Assembly: GCA_903813345.2 (NCBI GenBank)
Contig: CAIIXF020000069.1
Location: 64,001 to 128,000 of the forward strand
Direction of reading: 5' to 3'
Length of the DNA stretch: 64,000 nucleotides
Source of the DNA: Owenia fusiformis
Taxonomy: Eukaryota > Annelida > Polychaeta > Sabellida > Oweniidae
Shown: one piece after another, positions 22,363 to 33,669 of the stretch
Position numbering within the stretch: position 1 is the stretch's first letter
How the letters are laid out: the number at the start of each line of letters is the position of its first letter
Made by a program: the position numbers and the translations under genes
Notes under the pieces: model-generated
Database searches by the model: none
What the model saw: the letters and a program-made list of their open reading frames with translations, nothing else
What the model was told of the DNA's origin: nothing

Positions 22363-23382
22363 CTAATATTTTTCTGTCATTTTTCGAACATTTTCCATGT
22401 CACAAGAATTACTCTCGAGGAACCAATGTCCGAATTTTTTCGCTCGTTCTATTTTTACATCATTACCAATGACAAAATTGTTATTTAAAACCAGTGGTCG
22501 CGTCTCTATTGGATTATTATGCGATCGTGAGTACCAAAGTCCGTCTTCAATGATATTTAAGTCCAATAATTTGTATGTGACGAGCTTAGGTTTTGACACA
22601 ATTACCTCATACAAATAAGTCTGATCGTTATAACCATCTGGTAGTTTTCTGTGCTCTGCAACATTTGAATATGTTTCCATAAAATTATTAAATTTGTCAA
22701 TAACCTTTGTGTAAACAGCTTGTGTAGCACTTGTTGGTTTTAGCAAGAGAAAGTTTCCCGCTATCCGGTGATTCTCTGAGATCTGTGCACCAACTATATC
22801 ATATTTTGACAGAGACTGAAGTAAAGGGAATGGAGAAGAAAACCATACAGCGTCGACCTCAAACAATAGTACTGTAATATTGTTTTTAAGCATCGAAAGA
22901 AGTAGCATAGTCCGGCTTAACATATATCGTAGATATCCTGCTTCCAGGTACTCGACCTTTGTAGTAGAAAGCGAGTACAAGACAGAGGCGACGTTTGGCC
23001 AATCATGTCGCAGCTTCTTCAATGCCATTTCATCCGTTGCAAAGATAAGCACTTGTCCATGAACATTCATATTTATAGTGTTACATAACCAACTGTAAGT
23101 CATTTCTAGATATGCTTCATTTACCATCGTCAAAGCTACAATGCCACTGTCAGTTTTATTACCAATCATTTTCGCAAGTTCGATATACTCGGCTGCTTGG
23201 CCTTGCTGTGATTCCTCAATTACTATTCGCCCTGTGGAAATCTTCCGTGCATTTGTATTAACATCGTTTGCAATAAGATCCTTGACATAATTAAGTCCAT
23301 CATGTTTTGGCAATGCAATATAACATAGAAATACACTGACGGTTAGTCCCCCCAATATAAGGCACAATCGTTTAGTTTTCAT
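22363..23382 (-). CDS. Nucleotide-diphospho-sugar transferase (PF03407-like), type II membrane
   Basis: A 339-residue Golgi-type glycosyltransferase. Residues 1-24 are a basic cap plus signal anchor (KRLCLILGGLTVSVFLCYIA). The catalytic domain covers about 78-325: GIVALTMVNEAYLEMTYSWL at the start, LLFEVDAVWF at 172-181 where the family has a DxD sugar-nucleotide/metal motif (here Glu175-x-Asp177 with Trp180), AGNFLLLKPT at 208-217, YNDQTYL at 251-257 and NNNFVIGNDVKIERAKKFGH near the end. Family members include plant arabinosyl- and animal galactosyl-type transferases; donor and acceptor are unknown here. The Met at 23382 is preferred over the upstream in-frame Met at 23484, because GATTTTACTTTAG|GTTATCC just before it (AG at 23401-23400) is a good acceptor for a non-coding 5' exon and the anchor follows directly. 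Complete, no frameshift. The replacement of the first Asp of DxD by Glu is worth noting. Confidence 0.88.
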   Translation of the reverse strand: MKTKRLCLILGGLTVSVFLCYIALPKHDGLNYVKDLIANDVNTNARKISTGRIVIEESQQGQAAEYIELAKMIGNKTDSGIVALTMVNEAYLEMTYSWLCNTINMNVHGQVLIFATDEMALKKLRHDWPNVASVLYSLSTTKVEYLEAGYLRYMLSRTMLLLSMLKNNITVLLFEVDAVWFSSPFPLLQSLSKYDIVGAQISENHRIAGNFLLLKPTSATQAVYTKVIDKFNNFMETYSNVAEHRKLPDGYNDQTYLYEVIVSKPKLVTYKLLDLNIIEDGLWYSRSHNNPIETRPLVLNNNFVIGNDVKIERAKKFGHWFLESNSCDMENVRKMTEKY

Positions 23383-23398
23383 CTCGACGCAAGGATAA

Positions 23399-24080
23399 CC
23401 TAAAGTAAAATCAAAATCTAAGTAAAAATTATAATAATTTACATGCTTGTTGAAGAGATTCACTCGGTGCATATAACGAATCAAAATAAGGATCTAAGTT
23501 TGGTAAAAATGATAAATATGCAGTTGATATAAGTACATAATTATCGAATTCAAACAGTCGCCATTTTGTTCACTTCAACATTTGAATCGTGAATTTTGGC
23601 CTTATTACCTAGGTAGAACTCTTCTTACTTTTTGTTTCATTGAGAGTTCAAATTAAAAATAAATTCAACAAAAATATCCCACGAAAATCAAAAGTTTTCC
23701 TCTCTTACATAGTTGGATTACCAAAACGTCATCATATTCATGTATATTGACCAATTCACTACTACCAAAGTCATCAATCCACAGAAAATAATCCCAAATA
23801 TTTTACCGTTCACTGTTATGATCACATGTTTTCCTGTTATTTTGGACATTATATGCCTGTAAATTAGAGTATTATATCCAAAGATAGTGCTGTAGTATAT
23901 CATTGAAGTCCCCAAACAGGTTTCTAAGAGACGTACTTTCCTCATACCACGAAATAGACAAACCGAGTAAGGAAAGTACACTGTAAAAGGGGCATGGTTA
24001 ACTTAATATCAATATATCAATATATTTTGTATTACTTAATTCAAGACTAAAAGTGGTTATTTTCTAATAAAGATAACTTC
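23399..24080. other. Intergenic region between divergent ORFs, with dispersed repeat
   Basis: A segment at about 23645-23740 (CACGAAAATCAAAAGTTTTC, CTCTTACATAGTTGGA, ACCAAAACGTCATCAT) recurs at 29705-29775, so it is repeat-derived. A minus-strand frame ending at 23718 contains a hydrophobic run (IFGIIFCGLMTLVVVNW) and could be an exon of a membrane protein, but it overlaps the repeat and I do not call it. A short AT-rich stretch before 24081 could hold a promoter. Confidence 0.4.
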
Positions 24081-24242
24081 ATGGAGAAATGTTCTGTACA
24101 ATCTGCGTTATCCACAATACTTCTATTCTGTGCAATAGTAAATGCAGTAATACACGCAAAACCAGTGACCTGTGAACATGCAAAATTCGATTTTCTGAAC
24201 AATTTCGGGGGATTTTGTGCCCAAGTGATGCTAATAGATTAA
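24081..24242 (+). CDS. Short secreted-peptide ORF or first exon of a secreted protein
   Basis: A 53-codon ORF starting MEKCSVQSALSTILLFCAIV with an h-region and an A-x-A-like end (VNAVIHA), typical of a cleavable signal peptide, followed by a short mature part KPVTCEHAKFDFLNNFGGFC and AQVMLID. The mature part has two cysteines. A CAA|GTGATG site near the end could be a donor, so this may be only a first coding exon. It reads away from the glycosyltransferase. No family is recognised, and chance formation in AT-rich DNA cannot be excluded. Confidence 0.35.
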   Translation: MEKCSVQSALSTILLFCAIVNAVIHAKPVTCEHAKFDFLNNFGGFCAQVMLID

Positions 24243-24819
24243 AAGAAGCAGCTTAAAATTGAAGCAATTGCAAAAATAATTCGTATACTCTCGAAAGTAT
24301 TAGACAGGTTCCAATATCAGAATATCTCAAGGGAAAAGGTTTTTGAGGCATTTTTTAGAAAAAGCAACAGACCTATTTTTCTAGATCAGATTGTCATGCT
24401 GATAAAGATATTAAAAGATGACAGCTCAACGGGATGGCCGTGACACTGATTTTTAGCGTTTTTACTCCCCTAGGAAAATATTTTAGGGGGTACTATAATA
24501 TAAGTTCATTACTCAAATGATATATGAACTGTTGTTCTGAGTTCAACAGCATAAATTGTTAGTACAGAGATGAATACTATTCTAAAGTTATAGGTTGATA
24601 TCTTTGTTGGTTTTGGAAAAAATATGCAATTTTTGTCATTTTTTCTTGCATATTTCATATTTGTAGCTTCAAGCAAAATATGACAACTTTAACAGCTCAA
24701 AGTAGTATTCTAACAACATTCCCTAGCTATGTGTGATATTGTAATACATCTATTATAGTGATGTAGTGCTATTTTGTAATTTTAATAGGACTTTATAGTG
24801 CCTTACCCCTGGTAAATAG

Positions 24820-26049
24820 CAGTAAGTTGTTTTTTCTGGTTTTAATATTCTATTGACTTCTTAGTGGAAGATACAATCATTTTTTGTCAGCTTACAATGA
24901 GTAGCCTTACAATGGTTAACTATTCATATGAATAGAGGGTTGGGACCTCAAAACTGTGAACTGTGAAGTAGCATCCTTGGGCAACCCTCTTCAGGGCATT
25001 TTCCTTACACTCCGATAAAATCTGCAGGGGTTATTATAAGAAACCTATATATCTCAGATACTGATGAAGATATTGACTTCAAATTGCCAGGAATTGGTCC
25101 TGGTATGATAGTGTATGACAAAAATTGAAGAGAAAACAACTCTGTTGCCATAGTAACAAGAACACCACACTATAGCTATTTGTTCCTTAGAAATGTGTTT
25201 TAAGAGGTTTTGTCATTCTCTTCATATTTGTGGGATGATTAAATTATGGTAAAATGATCTTTCCTATTCATGCAATGTTTTTAAAACAGAAGTTGCTATG
25301 GCAGCAACATAGATCAGAGAAAAATCCTAGGAAGATCACTGTATGTGTCAGGAAATAAAAATAGAAACTAAAAAATGAGTTTCTTTCTACTGAATAGCAA
25401 TTTGTTGTTACTTTTCTTATTTGGCCTATAAGTCTTTTTTTTTATTTATCGTGCTCTGGGACTTATAACACCTAATGCTGAGTCTTCTCCAACTGCAAAG
25501 GAAGGCATTTTAATAATGAACCTTCATAAATCTCAACAAATATGGCCTAAGATTTGGACAATGCTGAGAAACTCTGGGGGAAATTAGACGAAACATTACA
25601 ATATGTGAGTGGTCCAGAAATAACATTTACATGCTTTAGAAAAGATAAATCAGTGCTCATTTAAGGATAGTCTGGGTCGAGTGAATTTTTTAACCTTATT
25701 GTACCCCTCCCCCTAAACCCCCAGATTTTGCCAAATGTCGAAAAGTGGCAAACAACATTCATTAAAGTTCAATATGGCTATTTCGCTTCTATGGCATTAA
25801 GATATGGTACGATCTCAGGGGCGATCAATAAATTTCACAAGTGACACGTCTCTATCTTATCGTATTTGAAAACCTGTCAAAAATCTGGTAGAAACAATTT
25901 TGTCACTCCTGATTTGACCTGGAAAGGTTCAGGTAGGTTATTGCATTTGTATTAATATGCCTATTTTCTGACCATGAAGACAGGTATATATCTTAGGTCC
26001 ATTCATTATTTCAAAGAAATACAGGGATAATAAAGTCAATCGGACTCGG
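24820..26049. other. Interior of the fold-back, nothing recognised
   Basis: AT-rich; a few short direct repeats and GTTGCCATAGTAAC/GTTGCTATGGCAGC palindromes near 25145 and 25290; no ORF with protein features. Confidence 0.45.
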
Positions 26050-26600
26050 AGATATTTAGCTAGCAATCAACCCATCAACATATTTTTTCAAAGTTGTTGA
26101 CCTCATTTTCACCAAAAATGCAATTATTTTTACACTGTTTAATGCATTACTATTCTTTATTTTAATGAATCAAATAGATCTTGAAAGGAAAACCGAATTT
26201 CCCTAAGATTAGTGTTCCCCATTTCCCCATTGAAAAAACTCATGCTAGCCATTGGTTTCAGCTCATTCAGGTCATCCAAATTCAGTATAATCCCCTCTTC
26301 CTTTCAGGAGAGAGAACATGTCTTAAAGCATATTCTATATATATATGTATTGTTCAACAATATATTATAAAAGTTGCATTTTTGGTAAAAATTAGGTCAA
26401 TATTTTTTTAAAAAGTATGTTGATTGGTCCATCGCCCCTTTAATAACACTTAGGTCTGATTAATTTCATTATCATTATGTATACTTTTCTTGAAGATAAT
26501 GAATGGGTCTAAAAGATATACCCATGTTTATGATCAGAAAATATTCATAATTCAAGTTAGAATCGTCTGAAATTGTTTGCGATAACCTACGTGCTCCTTT
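26050..26600. repeat. Fold-back repeat, copy 2 (related to 4338-4880)
   Basis: Left part AACCCATCAACATATTTTTT then TTGACCTCATTTTCACCAAA near 26065-26120, mirrored by GTATGTTGATTGGTCC near 26415. The downstream TATACTTTTCTTGAAGATAA then TGAATGGGTCTAAAA and GATAACCTACGTG match copy 1. Confidence 0.7.
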
Positions 26601-26654
26601 AATGTAATACTACCAAATGCTTCAGTCATGACAGTTGAAGTAAACTGAAGTCTT

Positions 26655-27005
26655 GGTATTTAGAGGCAGAAAACAAAATTGCAAGCAACGTGGACAATTG
26701 ACCTACCAATGTATTTCTTACAATCTCAAATAATAATATCTCCCAAAAGATCCACAATATGTTATTAATTGCTGGTAAAGTTGTTTACGATTCAAATTGT
26801 AAAAAGGGGGGGGGGAAATGTTCAAATTCTCCCAACTAATAATAAATTTGGTTATCATCTTTATAGGAAAACGAATGCATCATTGTGAAAATCTTAAGTT
26901 TTCTTTAAATAAAGTATAGACATAAGGATATTAAGTAAAAGGACATGACAAGGAATGATAGGAGCCCAAAATATTTGAAATTGAAACAATTTTTGTCAAA
27001 GCGAG
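26655..27005. repeat. Dispersed repeat, copy also at 35210-35535
   Basis: Shared order of short blocks: AAAATT(G/A)CAAGCAAC(G/A)TG, ACAATTGAC(C/G)TAC, CTTACAATCTCAAATA, AAATTGAAACAATTTTT. Non-coding, moderately diverged. Confidence 0.65.
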
Positions 27006-27147
27006 TGCTGATAACTACCAGTACCATCCCACTCGCTATATATGCTTAAGGATAAACAGTAAATAAGTTACACTAAGTGTGAGGCACCATCTGTGATATC
27101 TGTGTCGAGAGTTACTGATGTTGGCACTGTTTGACAATGTTACCCTA

Positions 27148-27945
27148 CTATCACACCAAACTAGTTCTCACTACGTTCTCGAAAACGGGCTTCAACTGTG
27201 TACGAACGGACTGGACCTACTAAGAACCGTTTGGGATCTATTTACAAACTTCATCGAACGTACTCGAACGGGTAGGTCCTCTAAAACTTAGACAATGCTC
27301 AAAATGTTCTCGTGGTCGCCACGTTCTACAATTAGAACGAGTGACAACGTACTAACGACGAGCTGGACGTACAACAAACGGAACCGTCGTACTTCAATCC
27401 TACTTGGGACGTTTTAACAACGAGTTGAACTGACTGAGGACGTGTTGAGAACGAGGTAGAACTAATTGCAAACGGGTTTAAACTGATTCAGAACGTATTT
27501 AACACTGCTTATGAACGAGTTAGCAAAAATATAGCTATCACACCAAACAAGTTGCCACTGCGTTCTTCAAAACTAGTTTGAAACTGTGTGCGAACGGAAT
27601 GAACGTAGCTGCAACTTTGCAAGGTCTATTTACCAACTTTATGAACGTTCTCAGACGGGAATGTGATTTTAGAATTTTGAATCGATTCAAAATTCGATGG
27701 CGACCATACCGTTCTGTAATCAGGTCATGTTGACCTTCTAGACTTAGGGACGCGTTCTACGACGTTGCACACCGACGTGGTGCGACCTGAACGAACTGCG
27801 AACGAGATGGACGTATTGAAGACTGTTTAAGAACGAAGAAGCTAATTGTTTCAGACATATTTCCCGACCACAGCCAGGTTGAGCCCGTTTTACGACGTTT
27901 TCGTAGGACTGGCAAGAACGGGTAAGAACTAGTTTGGTGTGATAG
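27148..27945. mobile_element. MITE-like element packed with GAACG motifs, two internal units
   Basis: Perfect 21-bp ends CTATCACACCAAACTAGTTC-T at 27148 and its reverse complement ending at 27945; a looser match continues outward. The terminal motif occurs a third time at 27535 (CTATCACACCAAACAAGTTG), dividing the element into units of 387 and 411 bp that share blocks such as CTGTGT(A/G)CGAACGGA and GGGATCTATTTAC/AGGTCTATTTACCAACTT. Inside, GAACG/AACG and its complement CGTTC recur every 10-25 bp on both strands, and the sequence is clearly more GC-rich than its surroundings. No transposase. Confidence 0.75.
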
Positions 27946-29169
27946 GGGGGTTACCACCAATAATAAGAAGCAAGTATTTGCTGCAACGCTTGTATATGAC
28001 TCCACTCCTACAGCTACTAGCAAGTGGCAAACCTTTTATGCATATTGCAGCTAGCTTGACTGCTGGAAAGTCATCTTTGGTTAATAAAGATTCTTAGCTA
28101 CTTTTCTAACATCTGGCTGTGATGCATCATGGCTTATTGAGGACTCTGCTATATAGTCAGATGATGAGAACTAACAGTTTTACAGAACTTTTGCCACGGT
28201 TTGCACATTTTAAATGACCCTTCTTAATGGGTTGTAAAGGATTATTAGGTATATACCGGAGGTATATTTGGCTCAAATGACCCATGGCCTAGTACATGGG
28301 ACACTATTGTACTTGTGCATGATGACCACCATAGTCTAGTTGCTCAAATGAGATCAATTGATGATCATAATGTTTAGACTTTATGTCAATGTCCAGACTT
28401 CATGCCAACCTCTCTAGTATGTGATCACACTAGGTTTCATTATGATACATGTACTAAATTGAAAACTAACATGTAAAATATCTAAAGTCCTATATTCTAG
28501 TAATGAATAAATTAAAATGTCACCTAACATTTGATCATGTTTTGAGTGCATTGATTGGTGTCTATCAATACATTTTATTAACTTAATGCTGCAAAATTAT
28601 GAAATTGACTACGTCCACTTTCTTCTATTTTCCAGGGTAGGGCACTATAAAGTCAAATTAAAATTACAAAATAGTACGTCATCACTAAAATAGATGTATT
28701 ACAATATCACACATAGCTTGGATATGTTGTTAGAATACTACTTTGAGCTGTTAAACTGTCATATTTTGCTTGAAGCTACAAATATAGAATTCGCTAGACA
28801 AAAATTGCGTATCTTTTTCCTATTTATTGTATTTTTTGAGACCAATAAGGGTATCCTATACCTTTAAGATAGTATTAAGATTTGTACTAGCAATGTATGG
28901 TGAAGAAATCAGAACAATTGCTCATATATCTTTTGAGTTATGAACTAATTTCATAGTACCCCCTAGAATATTTTCCTAGGGGGTAAAAATGCCAAAATTC
29001 AGTGTCATGGCCATTCCGCTGAGCTGTCATCTTTTAATATCTTTATCAGCATGAAAAACTGATCTAGTAAGAATAAGTCTGTTGCTTTTTTTTAAAATGC
29101 CTGAAAAACTTGAATTATGTAAATTGGAACCTGTCTATATGACTATTTCTTTATTTGGAAAATAGAAAA

Positions 29170-30290
29170 CCATTAATTCACGAAATCCTGGTGACTAGAC
29201 CAATTGGCTCGGTCTTTTATGTAAGTGAAACGAATATGTCCCTTTGAAAATGGGTTTATGGTGGGTACAAAAGTGTCAAAATGTTAACTTGCCGCATAGT
29301 CTGGCACATTTGAGATATGTACCTTTTACTTGAGCAAGAACTGCACCGAATCCTCTTAGATTGGCAGTAATGTAGTCATTTAGGCCCAAAACTGCGATTT
29401 TCAATGAAAAAACGAAAATTGCTGAATAAGCAGAATTAAGGTCGTCGTGTCCGAGAGTCAAGTGATTAATTTGCAAAACTTCAAATTGTCACACAGAAGG
29501 ACATGCCAAATAGGACTAAATTCAATGTATTTTTCGAAATTCATTGACAAATGTAGTTTCTTTTAGGTAGAACTCTCCTTACTTTTGGACCATCGAGATG
29601 CATGTTAAATTGACAAAGTTCAAATTAGAATTTTTCAAATCGCAGCCCATCGATTTTCAAAGAATTTCAGAGAAATACAGCAAAACATTTCACCTTCATG
29701 TCAAAAAGTCAATATCCCAAGAAAATCAAAAGTTCTGTTCTCTTACATAGTTGGAGTACCAAAACGTCATCATGAGTATGAACACTTTACTGTCTCTGCC
29801 GAACCTGTCACACCTTCTCCCAATGGTCCCATATGCCCCTTGTACTGGCTTTTGCAATGTTAAAAACTTGGGTCCGAGCTGAATTTTGCCCCACTTTGCA
29901 AAATGAATGATTATTCGGCCAGAGATGTCTCCCTGTGAATGAATGATATTCCATTGCAGAGGAGTAATTTGGCTTTTTGGTACATTGAATGAAAAGGATG
30001 TAGTCAGCATTGGTTTTATATTTTCTTCCAATATTGCATCGGGCTCCGTATACTGACATTTGCGATGTTTATAACTTGGTCCCAAGCTAATTTTGGCCCT
30101 CTTTGCAAATGGAATGATTACTCGCCCAACCATGACTAAATATCAATGAATGATATATTATTGTAAAGAGGAGACACATGGCGTTATGGTGTATTGAATG
30201 AAATCAATGCTATTATCACTGGTTCTGTGTTTTTCCGAGATAACACTCTGTTGCGTTTTTTTATACGCACTGTATACTGTTTTAGAACAC
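29170..30290. repeat. Repeat-derived sequence with an approximately 205-bp tandem unit
   Basis: The blocks CTTTGCAAAATGAATGATTA then TTCGGCCAGAGATG near 29890 and CTTTGCAAATGGAATGATTA then CTCGCCCAACCATG near 30100 mark consecutive units; TATACTG...TTTGCGATGTTTATAACTTG repeats in the same period. This explains the internally repetitive 135-codon minus-strand frame (GRVIIPFAKRAK / GRIIIHFAKWGK), which I therefore do not call a gene. Its left end shares the ACCAAAACGTCATCAT repeat with 23.7 kb. Confidence 0.65.
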
Positions 30291-30339
30291 ACTTGTTTTG
30301 TTCTTGGTATCATGATTTTTATCCTTTTTGGAGGGATTT

Positions 30340-30490
30340 TGTTAAAATTTTGGGCCCCTAAAGCCCAAAAATGGGCCCAAATTTTGAGGCCCATTTTCTT
30401 CAAAATTTGGCCTGAAATTAAAAAATAAGGCCTTAAAAAGCCCAGTAATGACCAAAAAGGCCCCCATGCCCCCCCCCCTAATCCGCCAGT
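30340..30490. mobile_element. Partial MITE (one end of the GGCCCTTAAAA/CCGCCAGTG family)
   Basis: TTTTGGGCCCCTAAAGCCCA, AAAAATAAGGCCTTAAAAAG, CCCCCCCCTAATCCGCCAGTG match the complete copy at 49954-50186. Only one end is present. Confidence 0.65.
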
Positions 30491-31009
30491 GTCTTATTTC
30501 ATTCGCAAGAATTGGTAGAGAGGAACAAAAACAATTGCACTAAAAACCAAAGATGTTAACAAAAACAGTTATATAAAATATTTCTAAATAATTTTCGCAT
30601 TAAACTGTTGTCAATTAGTCAACATTACATAAAATACCGTGTTTTTACATAATGTTTTCAATGATTGGTTTAAGAGAAAACATTGTTGAATTTAATTCTC
30701 CATATCGATACCACTCCTTTCTCTGGTGTAAGTTTGAGACACTTAGATAGCATAGATTATGACCTCATAAGATAATAAATTGACGTTTGACCTTGAGAAT
30801 TTTACTTTTTCAGACGTGATTCGTTTTTCGTAATTAAGCTGAAAAAATCAACTTTTTGACCTTTCGAAGTTCATTGAATGTCAACAAAGTGTCAAATTTC
30901 AAAGCTATGATCAGATTTGAACTCTCGAGAAATTGCAGATGATTTTAAAAAATCAATTCCAATTTTAAAAAGCTGGGCAAAACGTATGGAGACGGCACAG
31001 GGATAACAC
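30491..31009. other. AT-rich sequence, nothing recognised
   Basis: No ORF, repeat pair or RNA signature that I could support. Confidence 0.45.
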
Positions 31010-31660
31010 TAATTGAATACTCATATCTATCTGTATGCACTATTAATCATAAAATTCTTCTAGATAAATTCAATTTTTATGGAATTCAAGGGTCTGACCT
31101 ATCTCTTTTTAAATCAAATCTAAAAGATCGAAAGCAAATTGTATCATATAACAATACAGAGTCTGATTTACAAAGTATATCATGCGGTGTGCCCTAGGGC
31201 TCAGTCCTTGGGCCGACATTTTTCATATTCTATGTAAATGACATGTTTAAGGTTTCCAATATTCTTAAAAGCGTAATATTTGCTGACGACACTAATTTGT
31301 TGGCCTCGGATAAAGATTTGAAATCTCTTATAGAAAAGGTTAATAATAAACTTGATCTTATGGATGATTGGTTCAAAGCAAATACATTGTCAATAAACTT
31401 TTCAAAAACAAAGTTTTTCTTGTTCAATAAACAGAAAGACAAATCTTTAGAGACGTTAAAATTGACATGTCCGGAAAACGAACTGAAAGAGTAAGATCTA
31501 TCAACTTTCTAGGTGTCATTGTTGATGAACACATTACCTGGAAAGAACATATTAAACAAATAGAAGCAAAAATATCCAGAACAATTGGTCTCTTATATAA
31601 GATTCCCCACCTATTGAATAAAACAAGTATTTTGGCAATAACAGGTTCTGGACAAATCAT
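31010..31660 (+). pseudogene. Non-LTR retrotransposon reverse transcriptase fragment (jockey/CR1-like)
   Basis: The plus strand reads NHKILLDKFNFYGIQGSDLS, then CGVP-stop-GSVLGPTFFIFYVND, then SVIFADDTNLLASDKDLKSL and WFKANTLSINFSKTKFFLF, which are RT fingers-palm motifs with the catalytic FADD. A TAG near 31193 replaces the Gln of the PQGS motif. A frameshift near 31450 leads to VRSINFLGVIVDEHITWKEH, IKQIEAKISRTIGLLYK, the thumb region. The endonuclease and the rest of the RT are absent; it ends where the long fold-back arms begin shortly after. Dead fragment. Confidence 0.85.
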
Positions 31661-32614
31661 TTGATTCTGGACTTGTCATATTTTTTTCAACGAAATCACA
31701 TCCAAGGGTTGAATTTTAATTAGCTATTTAGAGAGTGAGTCCTGCCTAGTATTAATTTCAATAAAAAAGTTAAAATAGAACCCTATTTGAGAGTCAATCT
31801 AATACTTACATTACATTGATAAATTAAGGCAAATCCTGAAATATTTTTAAAGTGCATTTTTTATGAAATATTATCCAGCAAGTATTTAGATGAAACGGTC
31901 TTATTTAAATACAAATCATAACATGATGATATTTTTCATGAAACATTTTTCAATGAAATTCAATTGAAGGGTCAAGATAAAACGAGCTAATTTAGGTGAA
32001 AACCCTAACATGATGATGTGTTTTCATAACTTCTTTCATAAAATTCCATCAAGGGGTGAAGATAAAATGATCGAATTTAAGTGATTTAAGGATCACGAGA
32101 ATATGTTTTCTTTGATATTTTCTATGAAATCCCATCCAATGGTCAAGGTAAAATTTTGATTTTGATTTGGTATAAGTCACGTGTTCGAAAGATTCATATA
32201 AGGCCCATAGAACCATATAGGAACGTCATTTTGAATGTCACGTGATAGATCCATATAAGGCTTTTAGAACCATGTCGGGAAAGATGAGGGGAAGCCCCTG
32301 ACACCTGTTTCACGATTTTATCCGAACGTTGTTCGGATCATTTCGGTTTTTATGCACTTCATTATTGTACCGAAGTTTGCCGATTCGGCCGATTCTCCAT
32401 TGGAGTATTTTTGACCTACTTCTTATGACGGAAATGCCCGAACCTTGTTCGGATTAATCCGGATTTTCTGACCTACTTTATCTACCGAGATTTCACGAGT
32501 TAACATTCGTCTCATTCCGGAATCCTGGTGACAATTTTATACTCCATTGGAGTATTTTTGATCTACTTTCTCTGGATTTTGCCCTACTTATTATATCTTG
32601 ACAGCAAGCAAATC

Positions 32615-32696
32615 AAAAAGTTCGACATGAACGGGTCTCGATCAACTAACCTAGACAATGGAAGCCAGGCACGCTAACCATGAGGCCAACGAGCTA
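32615..32696 (-). ncRNA. tRNA-like Pol III unit 1, left arm
   Basis: On the minus strand: A-box-like TGGCCTCATGGTTAGCG (32688-32672), B-box-like GATCGAGACCC (32643-32633; consensus GWTCRANNC), and a T5 terminator (A-run 32615-32619 on the plus strand). A/B spacing suits a Pol III type 2 promoter. The T-arm and acceptor stem do not pair well, so it is not a functional tRNA gene; a SINE-head or tRNA-derived promoter is more likely. Confidence 0.5.
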
Positions 32697-32805
32697 CCGA
32701 TATGAAAGAACAAAAGTATTATATATTTATACCGAGCGTCAATTCAAAATGATCCTTACTTTTGTCTCCACTTAAATACGATTCTTCAGTTGTATCCAGA
32801 ATAGT

Positions 32806-32879
32806 AGAACGCCTATGGCGCTAGTGAATAACCAAGTCCCAGGTGAGTGGTTCGTATCCCTCCGTGATATACTATTTTT
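32806..32879 (+). ncRNA. tRNA-like Pol III unit 2, left arm
   Basis: A-box-like TGGCGCTAGTG (32816-32826), B box GGTTCGTATCC (32849-32859, close to GGTTCGANNCC), then TTTTT at 32875-32879. It reads away from unit 1. Stems are degenerate, so transcription rather than tRNA function is what might be conserved. Confidence 0.5.
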
Positions 32880-33019
32880 GTTTTATTAAATACGACAGAA
32901 AGGAGCAAGGTGTAGGTTGAAAACAAGACGTTAGTTTGTTTCAAAACAGTTTGGAAACATTAATCTCTGATAATTTAAGGTTTTCCACTCCTGAAGGGCC
33001 TCTAGATCTATGAAATTCA

Positions 33020-33669
33020 TTAATCAAGACAGTGTAAAATTTTTAGATATATGTAATACGTTTTCATACTTTAGCCTGTGGAATCAACTAAATATTACAT
33101 TTTGGATTTCATTGATATCCTGTGATAGTCCTAATTTTTTTTTCTGGAACATTATTTTTTCAACACTGATACAAATTTCCCTGACATTTCCCTGACATAT
33201 CTACCGTTTCAAAATTCCCGGTCATCTTTGGCCCTTTTGACCTAATTTTAAAATTACCTGACATTTCCAGCACTTGGAAAATCAAGTCAATTTCCCTGAC
33301 ATTTCCAGGTGTGTACGAACCCTGGAAATATCCCAATGGCTCGTCCTATGAATCGCTAGCACAGATTGGATTGATTAGTGTTTCAAAATGGTGGACGAAG
33401 TGTTTGATTAGATAATTTACATATTAAGCTTATTAAAGGGGCAACAAGGCCTGTACATAGAAAATTCGAAATTTTCTACATTTTCTGAATTTTTAGGGCA
33501 ACATTTGGCTTAACATCTTTTTTATACATTTTTTCTTAAAATGTATGGATAAACAATAAAATTTCAGCATTAAGCAGTGCAAATTCAGTTCAAAGCTTCT
33601 ATAAAGGGAGTCCAACTTATAGATTTTGAAAATCCGACTCGTTTAAAGAAGAATATCAGCAGCTTAAAT
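33020..33669. other. Loop sequence, nothing recognised
   Basis: AT-rich; a short GACATTTCC(A/C) direct repeat near 33180-33310. No gene. Confidence 0.45.

Larger units (their letters stand above)
24301..29137. mobile_element. 4.8-kb fold-back element with about 515-bp arms
   Basis: The left arm 24301-24819 begins TAGACAGGTTCCAAT and the right arm 28624-29137 ends ATTGGAACCTGTCTA. Shared inverted blocks include AAGATGACAGCTCA, CCTAGG(A)AAATATT, CAAGCAAAATATGACA, GATATTGTAATACATCTA and GACTTTATAGTGCC. The arms are roughly 80 percent alike by eye. The 3.8-kb interior contains another fold-back repeat (26050-26600), a dispersed repeat and a separate MITE (27148-27945), and no transposase. The start resembles the left arm of the composite at 14193 (AAAGTATTAGACCAGGTTC), so the two families may be related. 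Confidence 0.75.

Noticed and set aside
23718-23981. Membrane-anchor exon of the glycosyltransferase
   Set aside because: Joining its GGTAATC donor-like end to the acceptor at 23399 does not give an open frame into the enzyme, and its 3' part is a dispersed repeat.
29726-30133. 135-codon minus-strand ORF with internal amino-acid repeats
   Set aside because: The protein repeat mirrors a 205-bp DNA tandem repeat that continues outside the ORF in non-coding form; the end overlaps a dispersed repeat also at 23.7 kb.
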